From Dactylis glomerata (Eukaryota > Streptophyta > Magnoliopsida > Poales > Poaceae), in contig QXEO01001135.1 of NCBI GenBank assembly GCA_007115705.1, positions 1 through 64,000 on the forward strand: a stretch of DNA of 64,000 nucleotides. The letters are read 5' to 3'. Each line of letters opens with the position of its first letter. Positions within the stretch are counted from its first letter, which is position 1. The translations under genes and the position numbers were made by a program. Shown here in pieces: positions 46,048 to 57,395 of this stretch. Below the pieces are notes generated by a model. That model was not told where the DNA came from, made no database searches, and saw only the letters and a program-made list of their open reading frames with translations.

Positions 46048-46896
46048 GTGCCCTCAGGCACACCCCGTGAAGAGAAGACTAGGAATCAAGCGCAAGAGAA
46101 ACAAGACTTCATCATCAAAGAGATAGAGAAGCTAAAGAAGGCCAAGTTGATACGCGAGGTAGCCCACCCCACCTGGATTGCTAATCCGGTTGTTATCCCA
46201 AAGGCTAACGGCAGTGGGCGCCTCTGCGTGGACTTTACAAGTCTCAACAAAGCTTGTCCCAAGGATCCTTATCCGCTCCCAAGGATAGATCAAATCGTCG
46301 ACTCCACCGCCGGCTGCGACCTCCTTTGCTTCTTGGATGCCTTCTCCGGTTATCATCAAATCAAGATGGCAAGAGAGGATGAAGAAAAGACTGCCTTCAT
46401 CACACCCTGCGGTGTGTACTGCTACGTCTGCATGCCCTTCAGTCTGAAAAACGCAGGAGCCACATTCCAAAGGCTCATGCGCAAGGCCTTGGGGGCTCAG
46501 ATGGGAAGAAACGCGGAAGCCTATGTCGACGACATCGTCGTCAAAACTTGTGAGAGTCATACCTTCATTGAAGACCCGGAGGAAACCTTCGCCAACCTGA
46601 GAAAGGTAAATATCAAGCTCAACCCCACTAAGTGCGCCTTCGGCATACCGTCGGGCAAGTTGTTGGAGTTCCTCGTGTCTCAGCGTGGGATAGAGGTGAA
46701 CCCCGACAAGGTCAAGGCCATCGAAGAAATGCGTCCTCCGCGCAACCTTAAGGAGATGCAACGCCTCGCGGGATGCATGGCAGCCCTGGGATGCTTCATC
46801 GCGAGGAGCGGAGAAAAGGCCCTGCCTTTCTTCAAACTCATGAAGCGCACTAGGAAGTTCGAGTGGACTCCAGAAGCCGACAAGGCCTTTTGCTAA
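46048..46896 (+). pseudogene. Reverse transcriptase of the Tat element
   Basis: The Gypsy RT core is complete: 'LIREVAHPTWIANPVVIPKA', 'GRLCVDFTSLNKACPKDPYPLPRID', 'DLLCFLDAFSGYHQI' (first catalytic Asp), 'TAFITPCGVYCYVCMPFSLKNAGATFQRLM', YVDD at residues 159-162, and 'KCAFGIPSGKLLEFLVSQRGIEVNPDK'. It ends at a TAA at 46894. The first RNase H begins around here in another frame. The catalytic motif is intact and inactivation is by frame. Confidence 0.9.
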
Positions 46897-47873
46897 AGAA
46901 GTATCTTACGAGCCCACCGATCATGGTTGCCCCAACGTTCCGCGAGCCTTTGCTACTCTACATCGCAGCGACTCCAAGAACTACAAGTGCCATCCTCGTC
47001 ACTGAGCGAGACGCTAAGGTAATCGCCAAAGAGGAGATCGATCCTCCGTGCCCGAGGGCTCCTCCTAAGGGAGAAGCAGCAATTCCCTCTGCCCCTCATG
47101 AGGAGCTGCCCGCTGCAACTTCGCCGACCGAGCCGCTCTTGCAGAGCGACACGCGGGAGCGCTACACCATGCAGCAGAAGCTGCTCTACACCCTGCTGAT
47201 CGCTTCAAGAAAACTACGTCATTACTTCCAGGGCCACCCAATCAAGGTGGTCACTAATCGGCCCCTGAAGACAATCCTGCGCAACCCAAACGTCACCGGA
47301 AGGGTGGCAGAATGGGTCGTGGAGCTTCAGCCCTTCGAGATCTCCTTTGAAACCACAAAGGTTATCAAGAGCAAAGCTTTAGCTGAGTTCACCGCCGAAT
47401 GGACTGATCCATTCGCCGACGAGCCTCCAGAGGTGGAGTCTACACTTCCAGGAGAAGAAGCCCCATGCCTTTGGGTCATGCACTTCGACGGCGCCTTCAA
47501 CCTTCCCGGCGTAGGGGCTGGGGCCGTCCTCACCTCTCCCTCCGGGGACAAGCTCTTCTACACCGTTCAACTCTGTTTCAGGCCAGAGCACAAGGTCTCC
47601 AACAACATCGCGGAATACGAAGGACTACTCGCCGGCCTAAGGGCAACAAATGCTTTGGGCATCAAGAGCCTCATTATCAAGGGAGATTCACAACTGGTTG
47701 TGAACTTCTCTAACAAGAGCTACACTCCGAAGGATGAGCACATGGCGGCTTATCTTGAGGAGCATTGAAAGATGGAAAAACGCTTACAAGGGCTGGAGCT
47801 GAAGCATATTCCACGGAGAGAGAATGTGGAAGCGGATGAATTCGCCAAGCGCGCCTCTCATCGCCTGGCGTAG
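46863..47873 (+). pseudogene. Connection, first RNase H and second (Tat-type) RNase H
   Basis: The first, degenerate RNase H spans about 46910-47390 ('LLLYIAATPRTTSAILV', 'TMQQKLLYTLLIASRKLRHYFQGH', 'VVTNRPLKTILRNP', 'GRVAEWVVELQPFEISF'). A linker follows, then a second RNase H of the archaeal-like type ('WVMHFDGAFN' with Asp, 'NNIAEYEGLLAGL' with Glu, 'LIIKGDSQLVV' with Asp). TGA at 47766 and TAG at about 47871 interrupt the same frame. Two RNase H units in one element identify the Tat lineage. Confidence 0.88.
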
Positions 47874-49283
47874 CCCGCTGGTGTCTTCGAGGAGTGCCTC
47901 TTCAAGCCATCCGCTTCTCCATCAACGACAGGATCCGACCTTCCGCCTGCCCTGCCGCCGTCACTGGAGCAGGGGGCTCCGGATTGCAGGCCTCCTTCGA
48001 GTGACCGCGTCCTTCTGGCATTGTCAAGGCAGGAGGGAGTGGATTGGATTCTCGAGCTCAAGGCTTTCCTCGTCAGCAGCAAGCTCCCCGAGGACGAATC
48101 AGAGGCCGAAAGGATAGTACGCCAAGCCTCGGGATACTGCGTCAAAGATGGTGACTTGTACCGGCGTTGCCCAAACGGCGTCGCTCTGAAGTGCATATCT
48201 ACTCACCAGGGCCAAGAGCTTCTCAGGGACATCCACGCCGGCGAGTGTGGGCATCATGCCTCTGCTTCAACCCTCGCTGCGAAGGCATACCGCATCGGCT
48301 TCTACTGGCCTTCAGCGCTCTCGGATGCGGCGGAAATGGACAAGAGGTGCGAGGCATGCCAATTCCATGCCAAGCAGATTCATCAACCGGTGCAGGAGCT
48401 ACAAACCATCCTGCTCACTTGGTCCTTTGCTGTTTGGGGGCTGGACATCCTCGGTCCATTCCCTCGAGCGTAAGGGGGCTATCGCTACCTCTACGTTGCC
48501 ATCGACAACTTTACCAAGTGGGTGGAGGTGGAGCCGGTGTGCACCATACCGGCCAGGTCCGCAGTCAAGTTCATCCGTGGCCTGGTCTGCCGTTTTGGTG
48601 TGCGTAACGGCATAAGCACCGATAACGGCAGCCAGTTCACCAGCGGGCTGTTTCGGGAGTACTGCGCATCGGCTGGCATCAAGATCTGCTTTGCCTCTGT
48701 CGCCTATCCCAGGAACAATGGCCAGGCCAAGCGTGCCAATGCTGAAGTCCTCAAGGGACTCAAGATGAGAAGCTTCAACGCCAAGCTCGAAGCCTGCGGC
48801 AAGAAATGGTTAGACAACCTCCAATCCATCATGTGGTCTATTCGAACTACCGCCACCAAGACCACCGGGGAGACTCCTTTCTTCTTGGTCTACGGGGCGG
48901 AGGCTGTCCTTCCAACCGATGTCAAGTTTGGGTTGCCAAGGGTGCTCGCCTTCAACAAGATACATCAAGAGGACCTCATCAAGGATCGCCTCCTCCAGCT
49001 TGAAGAAGCTCGGTGCCAAGCGGCGCTTCGCGCTGCGAGGTACCAGCAGGGACTTCGTCGCTACCATAGCTGCCATGTTCGAGCAAGAACTCTGGAGGTT
49101 GGCGATCTGGTGCTAAGAAGGATACTCTCTCGCAAGGGCCTGCACAAGCTGTCTCTAATGTGGGAAGGCCCCTTCAAGGTAACGCACATCGCTAGGCCAG
49201 GCTCGGCACAGCTGGAAACCGCAGAAGGCGTGGCAGTGGGGAACCCGTGGAATATAGCTCATCTACAAAAGTTCTACCCATAG
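47874..49283 (+). pseudogene. Integrase of the Tat element (catalytic Glu replaced by Lys)
   Basis: The frame is the same as RNase H, broken by nonsense codons (47871 and 48471). The zinc-finger part has 'DIHAGECGHHAS' and 'CEACQFHAKQ'. The core has 'WGLDILGPFPRA', a stop, 'YLYVAIDNFTKWVE', then 'GISTDNGSQFTSG' and 'NNGQAKRANAEVLKG'. Measured from the Asp in STDNG, the 36th residue is where the catalytic Glu of D-D(35)-E belongs. It is Lys (AAG, 48729-48731), a G-to-A change. The C-terminal domain ('EVGDLVLRR', 'LSLMWEGPFKVTHIARPGSAQLE') ends with a normal stop after 'IAHLQKFYP'. Confidence 0.9.
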
Positions 49284-50438
49284 GTTCCTCACGAGGAGAT
49301 AAGACCATTATCACGACATTTTGTATCGACTTAAACTGCTCTTCATCACTGAGATTAAGTTAAAGCGCATGTAGCGCCTCTGCTTCGGCATGATATTGAA
49401 ATGGCATGAAGTCCATTTATTTTCTGTTGTACTTCACGCGGAAGGGGGCTAGGCACGGTGTCTATACTGGGGCCTTCGCCCAGAAAACAGCAAGCCCAAA
49501 AAACCCGAAGGGACTGAGCTCTGATCAGGGGCGACGGCCCCGTTATCGATCACCTCCACGTGGCCGTGGTGCTTAGTTCCTCGCGAAGTACACCAGAAAA
49601 TAAGAAATCTTCGGAAAAAGTCCGAGGTGTGCACAAGGCACCCGCTAAGGACCAGCGCCTCGTGAGCAACCCTCACGAGGGCGCACGAACGCGTCGATAC
49701 ACTTAGCATCTGCAGGAGTCAAGATCCCCTCACTCGAGGAAGGCTGAACACGGCAGGATTATCGAAGACCAAGGCTGCTCTGATCATCTTGCAAAGGAGA
49801 CGCAGATCCAGAGGTCCACGCCAGGCCCTTCACCTCGTGAGCAACCCTCAACGCGGTGTCGACAGCCTCTGGGCTCTCTTAAGCGTCGACACTTTCGCGT
49901 CCGTGAGAGTCCAGCTTCCCTCACGACGAGGAAGGCCCCATGAATCGCCACGTGCGGCAATTTGTTCTTAGCTGCTGGCACAGATAGTGCCGCGCTCCCT
50001 CACGACGTGGAAGGTCCCTGTGCCGGTCACAGGGGCATCTTATTCGCCTTTCTTTTTTCATTTGTTTTATCGATGTTTTTTCATTTTCGGGGATTTGGGG
50101 GTTTTTTGTTTTTCCGACTCTTTTTCAACTACTTGTCTCAGGAATCGTCCATCGTCGTCGCCGGCGCCGACCCCGTCATGAGCTCTGAGGCGCAGGGAGG
50201 CCTCTCTCAAGTGTGAACAGCTCCCCAGGGCTCTCGAGCGTGTGGATGACCAGGACGGCAAGAAGCATCAAGGAGCGAAGGAAAAGGATAACTAACAAGA
50301 CAACTTCATTAAATAACCCCCAACGGGGGAAGGAACAGAGGCACGGCGGGGCATACCCCATCGGCGAAAGCTACATTGCAAAAGAGGGGAGGAGACTAGC
50401 TCTCCTCCCCAGAAGACCTCTGCAGCAAGGCCGCCCCT
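49284..50438. other. Spacer after integrase, rich in CCTCACGAGG-type palindromes
   Basis: About 1.15 kb shows no conserved protein. Palindrome CCTCACGAGG at 49287-49296 and a perfect hairpin at 49658-49680 (arms CCTCGTGAG and CTCACGAGG, loop CAACC) echo the CCTCRYGAGG motifs in the LTR. A T-rich stretch at 50045-50125 could be an intron or a polypyrimidine region. Confidence 0.6.
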
Positions 50439-51127
50439 TTACTCTGTCGCGGGCTGGGGGAAGGTGCGGTGGATGCCAGTGGCGGTGAAGATCCGCACCG
50501 AGGCCTCCAGCGTCCCCAGCTTGAAGCGGAAGACGAGGTGGTCGCTAACACGGAGGCGGTGGCAGAGGGCGAATGCCCTCCAATGCTCGGAGAGGACAGC
50601 ATTGCCGCCCGCTCCAAGGATGATATCAACAGGCCAGAGGAGCTCTGGCCTGCTCTGCTCCTCCAGCACGACCTCTCCAGTGGAGAAGCCGGGGGCGTAG
50701 ATTACCCTCCGAACTACATCGACAGCCAGAGGGAGATGAAGCTCCAAGCCTCGACGATGACGAGGAGCTCCAAGAAGCGAGACCCCAGCGCGATGAGGGG
50801 TCCCAGCATCTTCGCCGCCAGGCAGCGGGGAGTCACGACCACTCCGGTCGTAGGGGGTGCCACCTCCTATGGCCCCGGCGCGTCCGCAACCAAGGGGAGA
50901 GGGCCAAGGGCGGCCTCCAACTCTTGGAGCGCCCGATCGATGCTCCCCGCGGGGCAGGGAGCCTGCATCGTATTAGAGGAAGAAGTAGTACTGGAGGAAG
51001 TGGGTGAAGTGCCGAGGGCGTCCAGGAGGCTACATTTAAAGGGCACGGCCGGCGTCGAAGCGTCAAGTCCCAGCGCGGGAATCGGAGCGTCGGCGCAACG
51101 CTCTGCAGTGAAGTGACGTGCTATCAT
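50439..51127 (-). pseudogene. Antisense extra ORF of the Tat element with B3-like C-terminal part
   Basis: This runs opposite to gag-pol, between integrase and the 3' LTR. A first segment has an ATG at 51127 and a Ser/Ala/Pro-rich N terminus, ending at a stop near 50867. In another frame, 50747-50439 encodes about 100 residues with the spacing of a plant B3 DNA-binding fold. 'LHLPLAVDVV' comes first, then a short strand before 'ELLWPVDIIL', then W56-x2-F59-x5-L65-x3-D69-x-L-V-F73 ('HWRAFALCHRLRVSDHLVF') and 'ASVRIFTATGIH'. The Gly before the usual Asp is Ser. Antisense ORFs here are known in Tat elements. The B3 resemblance is my reading from pattern, not a search. Confidence 0.55.
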
Positions 51128-51310
51128 GGCGGTTTGATGCCTCAGGGACTGCTGCGGTCGTGCCACGCGTCCGCGGCCTTTGCATCTTCACATGGTCTTC
51201 TGACCGCGCACGTTGACGCGTGCCATTGGAGGGCCCAGCAGCTTTTGGGGGCCCCTGACCCTTCGCTACCTCGAGAGGGCGCATTTGCGGGATAGGATCC
51301 CGGGGGCTAC

Positions 51311-52218
51311 TGTCGGTGTTCTGGATACCGGGGTATCCCGGTCCACCTGCTCTTGGGCCCCTTCAACAGCCCAGCTTCGGCCCATGGGTAAATCAACGAC
51401 CGAAGCCCAGGGGAGAAGACCCTCATGAGGAGGCGCCTCATGAGGAGAACGACGGCTAAAACTGCTAAGGACTAGAAGACCTCCTCACAAGTTGTTTCTC
51501 GTGAGGGGACGGACCACATCCACATCAGCTTAGTACGTTTCCGTGCTGAGCAAGAAGATAAGGACGGAAGACTGCGTACCGTCCATGCTACCTCGAGAGG
51601 AGGGAGACCAGCTTTCGTCGTGCCTGCATAAAGCGACACAGTGGTTGTTGGCCACCCCCCTAAAAATAGGGTGGATGGTGCAGGGCGCCAGAGGAGGACG
51701 TCAGCCTCCTCCTCCCACTCCTGTGGACCGGCGCCACTACCCTACAAAGACTAAGTCCACCGAAGACTCAAGACAACAGCTGTCCCCTCTCCTTGGCCAT
51801 TTATGGCAACCCCTTCCCTAAGATGATAAGGCAAAGGAGGACCTCGGCGCTATAAAAGGAGGGGAGGCCACCCCTTAGAGGGGATCCGATCTTCAATTCC
51901 GGGCTCCTAGCTAGGCTAAGTTGGTTCTTCTACCTCCGGCCAGTTAGAGCTCTGTAACCAAGACCTTGTACTCCTCGCGAGGTATCACGTCGTAATACAA
52001 GAAGGTAGGAAGTAGGGGCTTTACCTCACCACGAGGGCCTTGAACCTGGGTAAAGCTCGGTGTCTCTCTCTGCGGTGCGTTGTGCTTTCTGGCGTCTCGA
52101 GGCTTCTGTCGTCGTGTTTCGTTGTGATCCAAGATCTCACGCATACAGCCCCCTGCGTTCGAATCATCGGGTCCATCATGTGGTACCCCGTGTTCTTGCG
52201 ACACGAAATCCATCGACA
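51311..52218 (+). repeat. 3' LTR of the Tat element (908 bp)
   Basis: It matches the 5' LTR with scattered substitutions, has a TATAAAAG box at 51851-51858 and paired CCTCATGAGG palindromes at 51421-51430 and 51436-51445. The adjoining GATCCCGGGGGCTAC at 51296-51310 is the likely polypurine tract. Confidence 0.93.
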
Positions 52219-55200
52219 TCCGCTACGCCCCATCCCATACCAGGGTAATTTTGGTTGCATGGGTTAATTGTTCTGAACACTACAAAGAAACACCAATGTT
52301 TTTTATTATGAAACCAAACTTGTCTCCAACTCCTGGATATTCATCCTTCTCATTTTCAAACTCATTTTTGAAAGCCATCATCGGAATAATTTCCTATTCC
52401 AAGGTTTTTGAAGACATTTTTGAAATCTAATTTGAGTGTTCCCAACCTAGAGTTTTTGCTCCACTACAAGGTTTTCCAAGAATGTCATGATGCTAATCAT
52501 CAAGCCACTACCCATGGGATAAGTAGGTGTCAAGAATGGTGTCATCCACATGGATGAGATCAATTGACTTGCGGAGCCAAGTCGCCAACAATTGCTATCT
52601 AGAGACAAATAGCAATATATAAAACCATGTATTTTCGTAAACAGAAATAAATCATGCATAAGAAAAAAAAACTGGGATCAAGGATGCAACAAGTCTAGAT
52701 AGCTTGCCTTGATCAGCTTGTCCCTGGTCTTCTTCCTGATACTCAAATATCTCCCCATCCTCGAAATACCCGGTATCGTTCAAATCTAACACCGATGAAG
52801 TAAAATAGTAAGCAAGCAATCATAATATCACCACACTCATACACACAGCAAGCATAACACACAAACACAGGCATTAGTAGGTAGTTTAACACATTTCTGA
52901 ACTAACCCAAGTGATTTCATCAATTTATCTATGCCAAGATTTATTGGTGATTTTTACAAACAACAAACACTAATAGGCCATATTTATAACTCTGGTATTT
53001 CTATGCATTAGAATAATACAAACAGCGTACCATTAGAAAGATATCAATTTCCTGAATCCAACAAAATTGGATTCAACTCATTTAGAGTTGTAAAACTTTT
53101 TCTATGAATTTTCTAGTGCAAAAAGTGGTTGTTTGGGTAAATAAAATCTCAGATATTCTATGTTTGACAGAGAAATCTGCAAACAGAGAATATGCAAGAC
53201 ATGACAGTGCATGACCAACTAAAATTGGAATCATGCCATTATCACATGCAAAATATGATATTTGAATCAAACAATCTAAATAAGTCCCTGCAGCATTTTA
53301 TTTACTAAGCTAGGCACAAATATCCCAGAGACTTCATTCCAGTGGCACATGCAATCAAAAACTACAAGCTACCACTGAGAATTGGATTCACGCAACTTGA
53401 ACTTACAAATCTACAGATTTGGATTTTTTTATTGAAAAGGAACCAGATTCACAAGACTAAATATAGATAAATTTAAAGGAATTATTTTGACATGGGACGA
53501 GTTCCAGTAGATATATCTATAAACAAGGATCACTCAGGAATTTGAATCACTGAATTTGGATGCCCAGGGAATTTTCTATGCATTTTAAAAACTAATAGAG
53601 ATATTCAAATAAGTAAGCAGATTATCCGGAAAAGAAAAGATGGGCCGAATTAGAGAGGATCCGGGCAGATCCATAACAGGGTGGCCCAACTAGGGGCCGT
53701 GACGAGACACTTGCTAAAAATAACAAGTCTGATGCTTTAAAACTCGTGCTACATGTTATACATGCACGATCGATGCTTGGATAGCTGTACTTGACGGGGA
53801 CGACGGGTAGCTCACCACGGGGAGTTCGGCGACGATGGAGAGTTGGAGATGATGCAAGGATGGCGTGCAGGAGAGAGGCTAATCGACTGGGCGCCCCGGA
53901 TGAGCTGGCCGGTACCTGTTCCACCGGCGTGGTCGAGTTCGCGCTCAACATCGGAGACGATCGGAAAGCATCCTATCGACGGAGGCCTGCCGATGGGATA
54001 GTGGGAACGAAAAGAGAGTGAGTTAGACTGAGGAGAAGATGCAGACATGGGAGAAACAAGGAAAGGGTAGAGAAAGGCGGTGGCCTCATCCACGACGAGC
54101 AGCAGCCGACAGGGGACGACGAGCTCCAGCTGCTCGAATCTTTCTTTGCTAGGGCAGGGTAGGAGAAGGTATAGGTCCTTGGAGGTGCTCTGGAAGGAGA
54201 TAAAAAGAGGGAAGTGGTGATGGGGAGAGGATGAGAGGCTCGGGGGGCGGCTTAATAATATGTCAATTTCGGTCTACCGTGGGCGCGAATCATGTCGTGT
54301 CGCGAGCACGGCATCGCGTACGGCATAAAGATGTGAGTCTAGTGAGGCCAAATATAAGAAAAGACATGGATTGAGCTGCCGGGACGAGATGGTGGTTATG
54401 TGTGCACAAAGGTGTTCGATCGTGTCTGTCCCGTCGTGGGTACATGTATTCACAAGAGAACACTCATGCCACTAGTCAACCAAAGTCGACTAGGATAAGG
54501 GATTGGATATAAATAAGAAAAGGGATCCTAAGGTTAACGGTGGATCTTGTAAAGATGATAGAAGTGATACAAGAGATGAATGGTGGACATGGAAACTTTA
54601 AGATAGATATGGAGATTGGGATAGCTTACATGCACATATCCTAGATATTCTTTTTGATTGATTTGCATTGAGAGGTTGACCATAGCCAAGTGGGGTTTAT
54701 GAAATAAAATAGCCACAAACTCTTTCATAATCCTTGGGAAGTAGTCTCATAATTTTCAAAAATAGGATAAGTAGTTGTGGAAATAATTTTATAAAATTCA
54801 TTTGTAAAATGAAATGAGTTCTCATATAAGAGTGAACCACATTTCTAATTTTTGATAAACTTGTGTTTCAAAAATAAATACTCCTTTCATAAGAAATAGA
54901 GCTTTACCGTTAATCGAGAGAAGAACATGTTTTAGAGGGCTTTGTTAGTAAAAATAATTTGAAAAATACTTTGCAAGCATATCCCCACTGGCCATTCCAT
55001 TTTGATGTGTGTTAAATAGGTTAGGTCACAGGCCTACCTGTAGTTCATAGATACACACACATGAGAATCACAGAGGTCCATTTTCCACACAAGATCAAGC
55101 AAGGTCAATCATGCAGGATACTTCATTAAATTTAACTAAGCATAAAAAGTTTTTGTTGGCCCTCATTTTTGCATCACTAAATAATACTTAAACTTGGTTG

Positions 55201-55219
55201 CAAAAGTTGGGGTGTTACA

Positions 55220-55341
55220 AATCTTCACCCCTTAAAAAGAATCTCGTCCCGAGATTCCTAAGCGTAGTAGTAGAAACGTGTAGGGACTAGGTTAAAATTA
55301 GGCTTCAATGGTTGCTCTTCCAACTCACCGGTGATACTTTG
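55220..55341 (-). other. Second LARD internal copy, part 1
   Basis: It matches 36864-36985 (purine tract, 'CTCGTCCCGAG' phrase, then a GGTGATACTTTG end). It is cut by the CRM element at 55342 and continues at 63104. Confidence 0.8.
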
Positions 55342-56265
55342 TGATGAGGACATCCCATCAATTGATACACCCGCTGCACCTACAGCGGAACACATACAAG
55401 GACCCATCACTCGAGCTCGTGCCAAGCAACTTAACTATCAGGTACTTTCATTTCTTGGAACTCTTTCTCACATACATGAGAATATGATGCTACCTAAATC
55501 CGATGTGTTTGTTACTCTTAGGAATGATGGACCTAGCATGGATGAGAGGGACAAGCATTGGAGCATGATTGTGCATGGAGATGGCAGCAAGCGTTTGAGG
55601 ATTGAAGAAGATGCCACGAGTGGAGATTTCAGAACTTTGAAGCCACCATAATGAAGGATGAAGACTTGGAAAAAATATACAAAGAACTACTTCATAAATT
55701 CGTCCTTAGATAAATATGGTGCTGCGTCACTTTTATTTTTGGGCCAGACTCATGTAATTTTTGCAGCAAATAAGACAACCACTTTTAGGAATCCGAATTT
55801 GAGGAGAAAAGGCCTGTTAGGGTTCCGTTCGACCACCATACCCATGGCTGGTCGCACCCCTACCTTTTCCTCCTCAAATACCCCCCGTAGCCGTCATTAG
55901 AACTCGGATTTTGTTTAGACTAAAGTTAGCTATTGCTGCAACTACGAGCTCGGCTTTTGAGGCCAATCGCCCAATAGAAGACCGCCTATTCGGATCCCAC
56001 CTTTTGAATAAAGCATACATCTTTCATCCGCAATATCTTGATTGCAGTATTAGTTCTTACTTGTTCTCGATTTCAGGTAGGAATTAAGACCCTCGCTGGT
56101 CAGGTTGATCGTGCATCCGCAAGATCAGTAACTCCCGGAGATTGTCCTAGCGATTCCATTGGCGCACGAGCTTCGCACGTGTAGTCGTATCGTCAAGCAC
56201 GAACTCCACCCACCAAATCGACATATCAAGATCTCATCGAAAGATCAGACACCTTAGCCCCATCA
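55342..56265 (+). repeat. 5' LTR of the CRM element (924 bp)
   Basis: TGATGAGGACATCCCATC to CCCCATCA. It contains the same 3'-terminal piece of the polyprotein as the other LTR (55346-55651 reads 'ITRARAKQLNYQV' in frame), which here has no upstream gene. Confidence 0.95.
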
Positions 56266-56267
56266 AG

Positions 56268-56279
56268 TGGTATCAGATT
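56268..56279 (+). other. Primer-binding site of the CRM element
   Basis: TGGTATCAGATT lies two bases after the 5' LTR, a variant of the initiator-Met site TGGTATCAGAGC. Confidence 0.8.
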
Positions 56280-57395
56280 TCAGGTTGCTCGGTGAGATTT
56301 ACTATTTTCGTAGTTTAGATTGCATCTGTGTTCATACCTATAAACCACGAAAAAGCCAAAAATACAGTTAGGGTTTAGGTCATCTCGTCCCATAAACCAT
56401 TCGAGCCTTTGCATTGTCTTTTCAGTTTGCATCGTTGAATTTGTGTCTACATCCGCGTGTCGAGTTGCTGGTCTTAGTGTCTGTTTCCTTTAGAGTTTCG
56501 AGTTCGAATCACCATAGTCACGCCACCGCCGCACGCTTGCACCACTGCTCCACCATATCCTTCCACCACCACGCCATATACTTCCGCCACCGACTTCACA
56601 TTAGATTTTGTTCGTTCCTCCCAATTTCATTCGTGCCTTTTTCAGAGTCCATGAGTTAAGTTTCGGTCGCCAGGCAAGAGGAAGAAGAAGAGCAAAAAAA
56701 AAGAAGTCAAATCCGCATCCAAGTCGGTTTGACCCGTTCCTACTAGTCCAGTCCGAATCTAGTCTGATTTGGATAGTTTCGTCAGTTTTTGACAGTTTTC
56801 GACAGCAAACTTCAACTGGCCATAACTTTTGCATACGAACTTCGTTTTCGACGTGCGACCACTCAAAATGCTCAGCACGAAAAGTTCTATCGAACCACAT
56901 CATTGTGCAATACTTGGAACGCCCAAAAAAGGCCGGGAAGGTCGAGTTTTTACCCTCTAAAGTTTCGGACCCGAAAATTCCTGCAGATCTTCACTTATAT
57001 CTTGCTTTGGAGCTGTTTCTTTCTGCTTGTTGTGCCACGCCGTGGCTTTCTTAGTGTTCTCGGCTCGCGTCTCTAGCACGGTATAGCCTAGGACCAGTAC
57101 AGTACCGTGGTTGAGCATTCTTTCAACATTGCATTGCTGTTTTGATATTTGCTATTTTTGCTACCATATAAGCCTTCCTACAGCTCCACATATTTCTGCA
57201 CGTGCTTTGTATTGACACCTGGTAATCGCTTTGTGCAATTTTGGGAGTCGCTGCTCTTTGCTGGTTGCATATCACCTTCCTCCTGTTTGGTAAGACCTTG
57301 TAAGAGCTTTGTATACCGCTTGACGGATTACGCGTGATTTCACCATATTCCGTAGTGCGTAGGTATATATATTTGTGCTTGCTTCTACGCTAACC
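56280..57395 (+). other. Untranslated leader of the CRM element
   Basis: About 1.1 kb lies between the primer site and the gag ATG at 57396, with several short upstream ATGs but no conserved protein. A purine run at 56681-56706 (mostly A/G) stands out. It probably holds packaging signals. Confidence 0.6.

Larger units (their letters stand above)
42127..52218 (+). mobile_element. Complete Tat-lineage Gypsy element with antisense extra ORF
   Basis: LTRs at 42127-43035 and 51311-52218 share TGTCGGTGTTCTGG and CATCGACA termini. TCCGC duplications flank it exactly (42122-42126 and 52219-52223). Order: primer site, gag, protease, RT, two RNase H regions, integrase, spacer with an antisense B3-like ORF, 3' LTR. 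A second RNase H and an antisense extra ORF before the 3' LTR are known traits of the Tat lineage. Frameshifts between gag, protease and RT and several nonsense codons make it inactive. A 334-bp solo LTR interrupts gag. Confidence 0.93.
40892..55219 (-). repeat. Right LTR of the LARD-like element (interrupted by the Tat element, with a 1.4-kb deletion)
   Basis: Segments 40892-42126 and 52224-55219 align with 30568-36863. The Tat element at 42127-52218 separates them with a TCCGC duplication. Compared with the left LTR it lacks 1394 bp between two ACATG repeats (junction at 54442-54446), the MITE, and about 25 bp near 54308. Confidence 0.85.

Noticed and set aside
50469..51116. 215-codon plus-strand frame before the Tat 3' LTR
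   Set aside because: It is the complement of the antisense ORF. The minus strand has the structured, family-like sequence and the plus strand is low-complexity.
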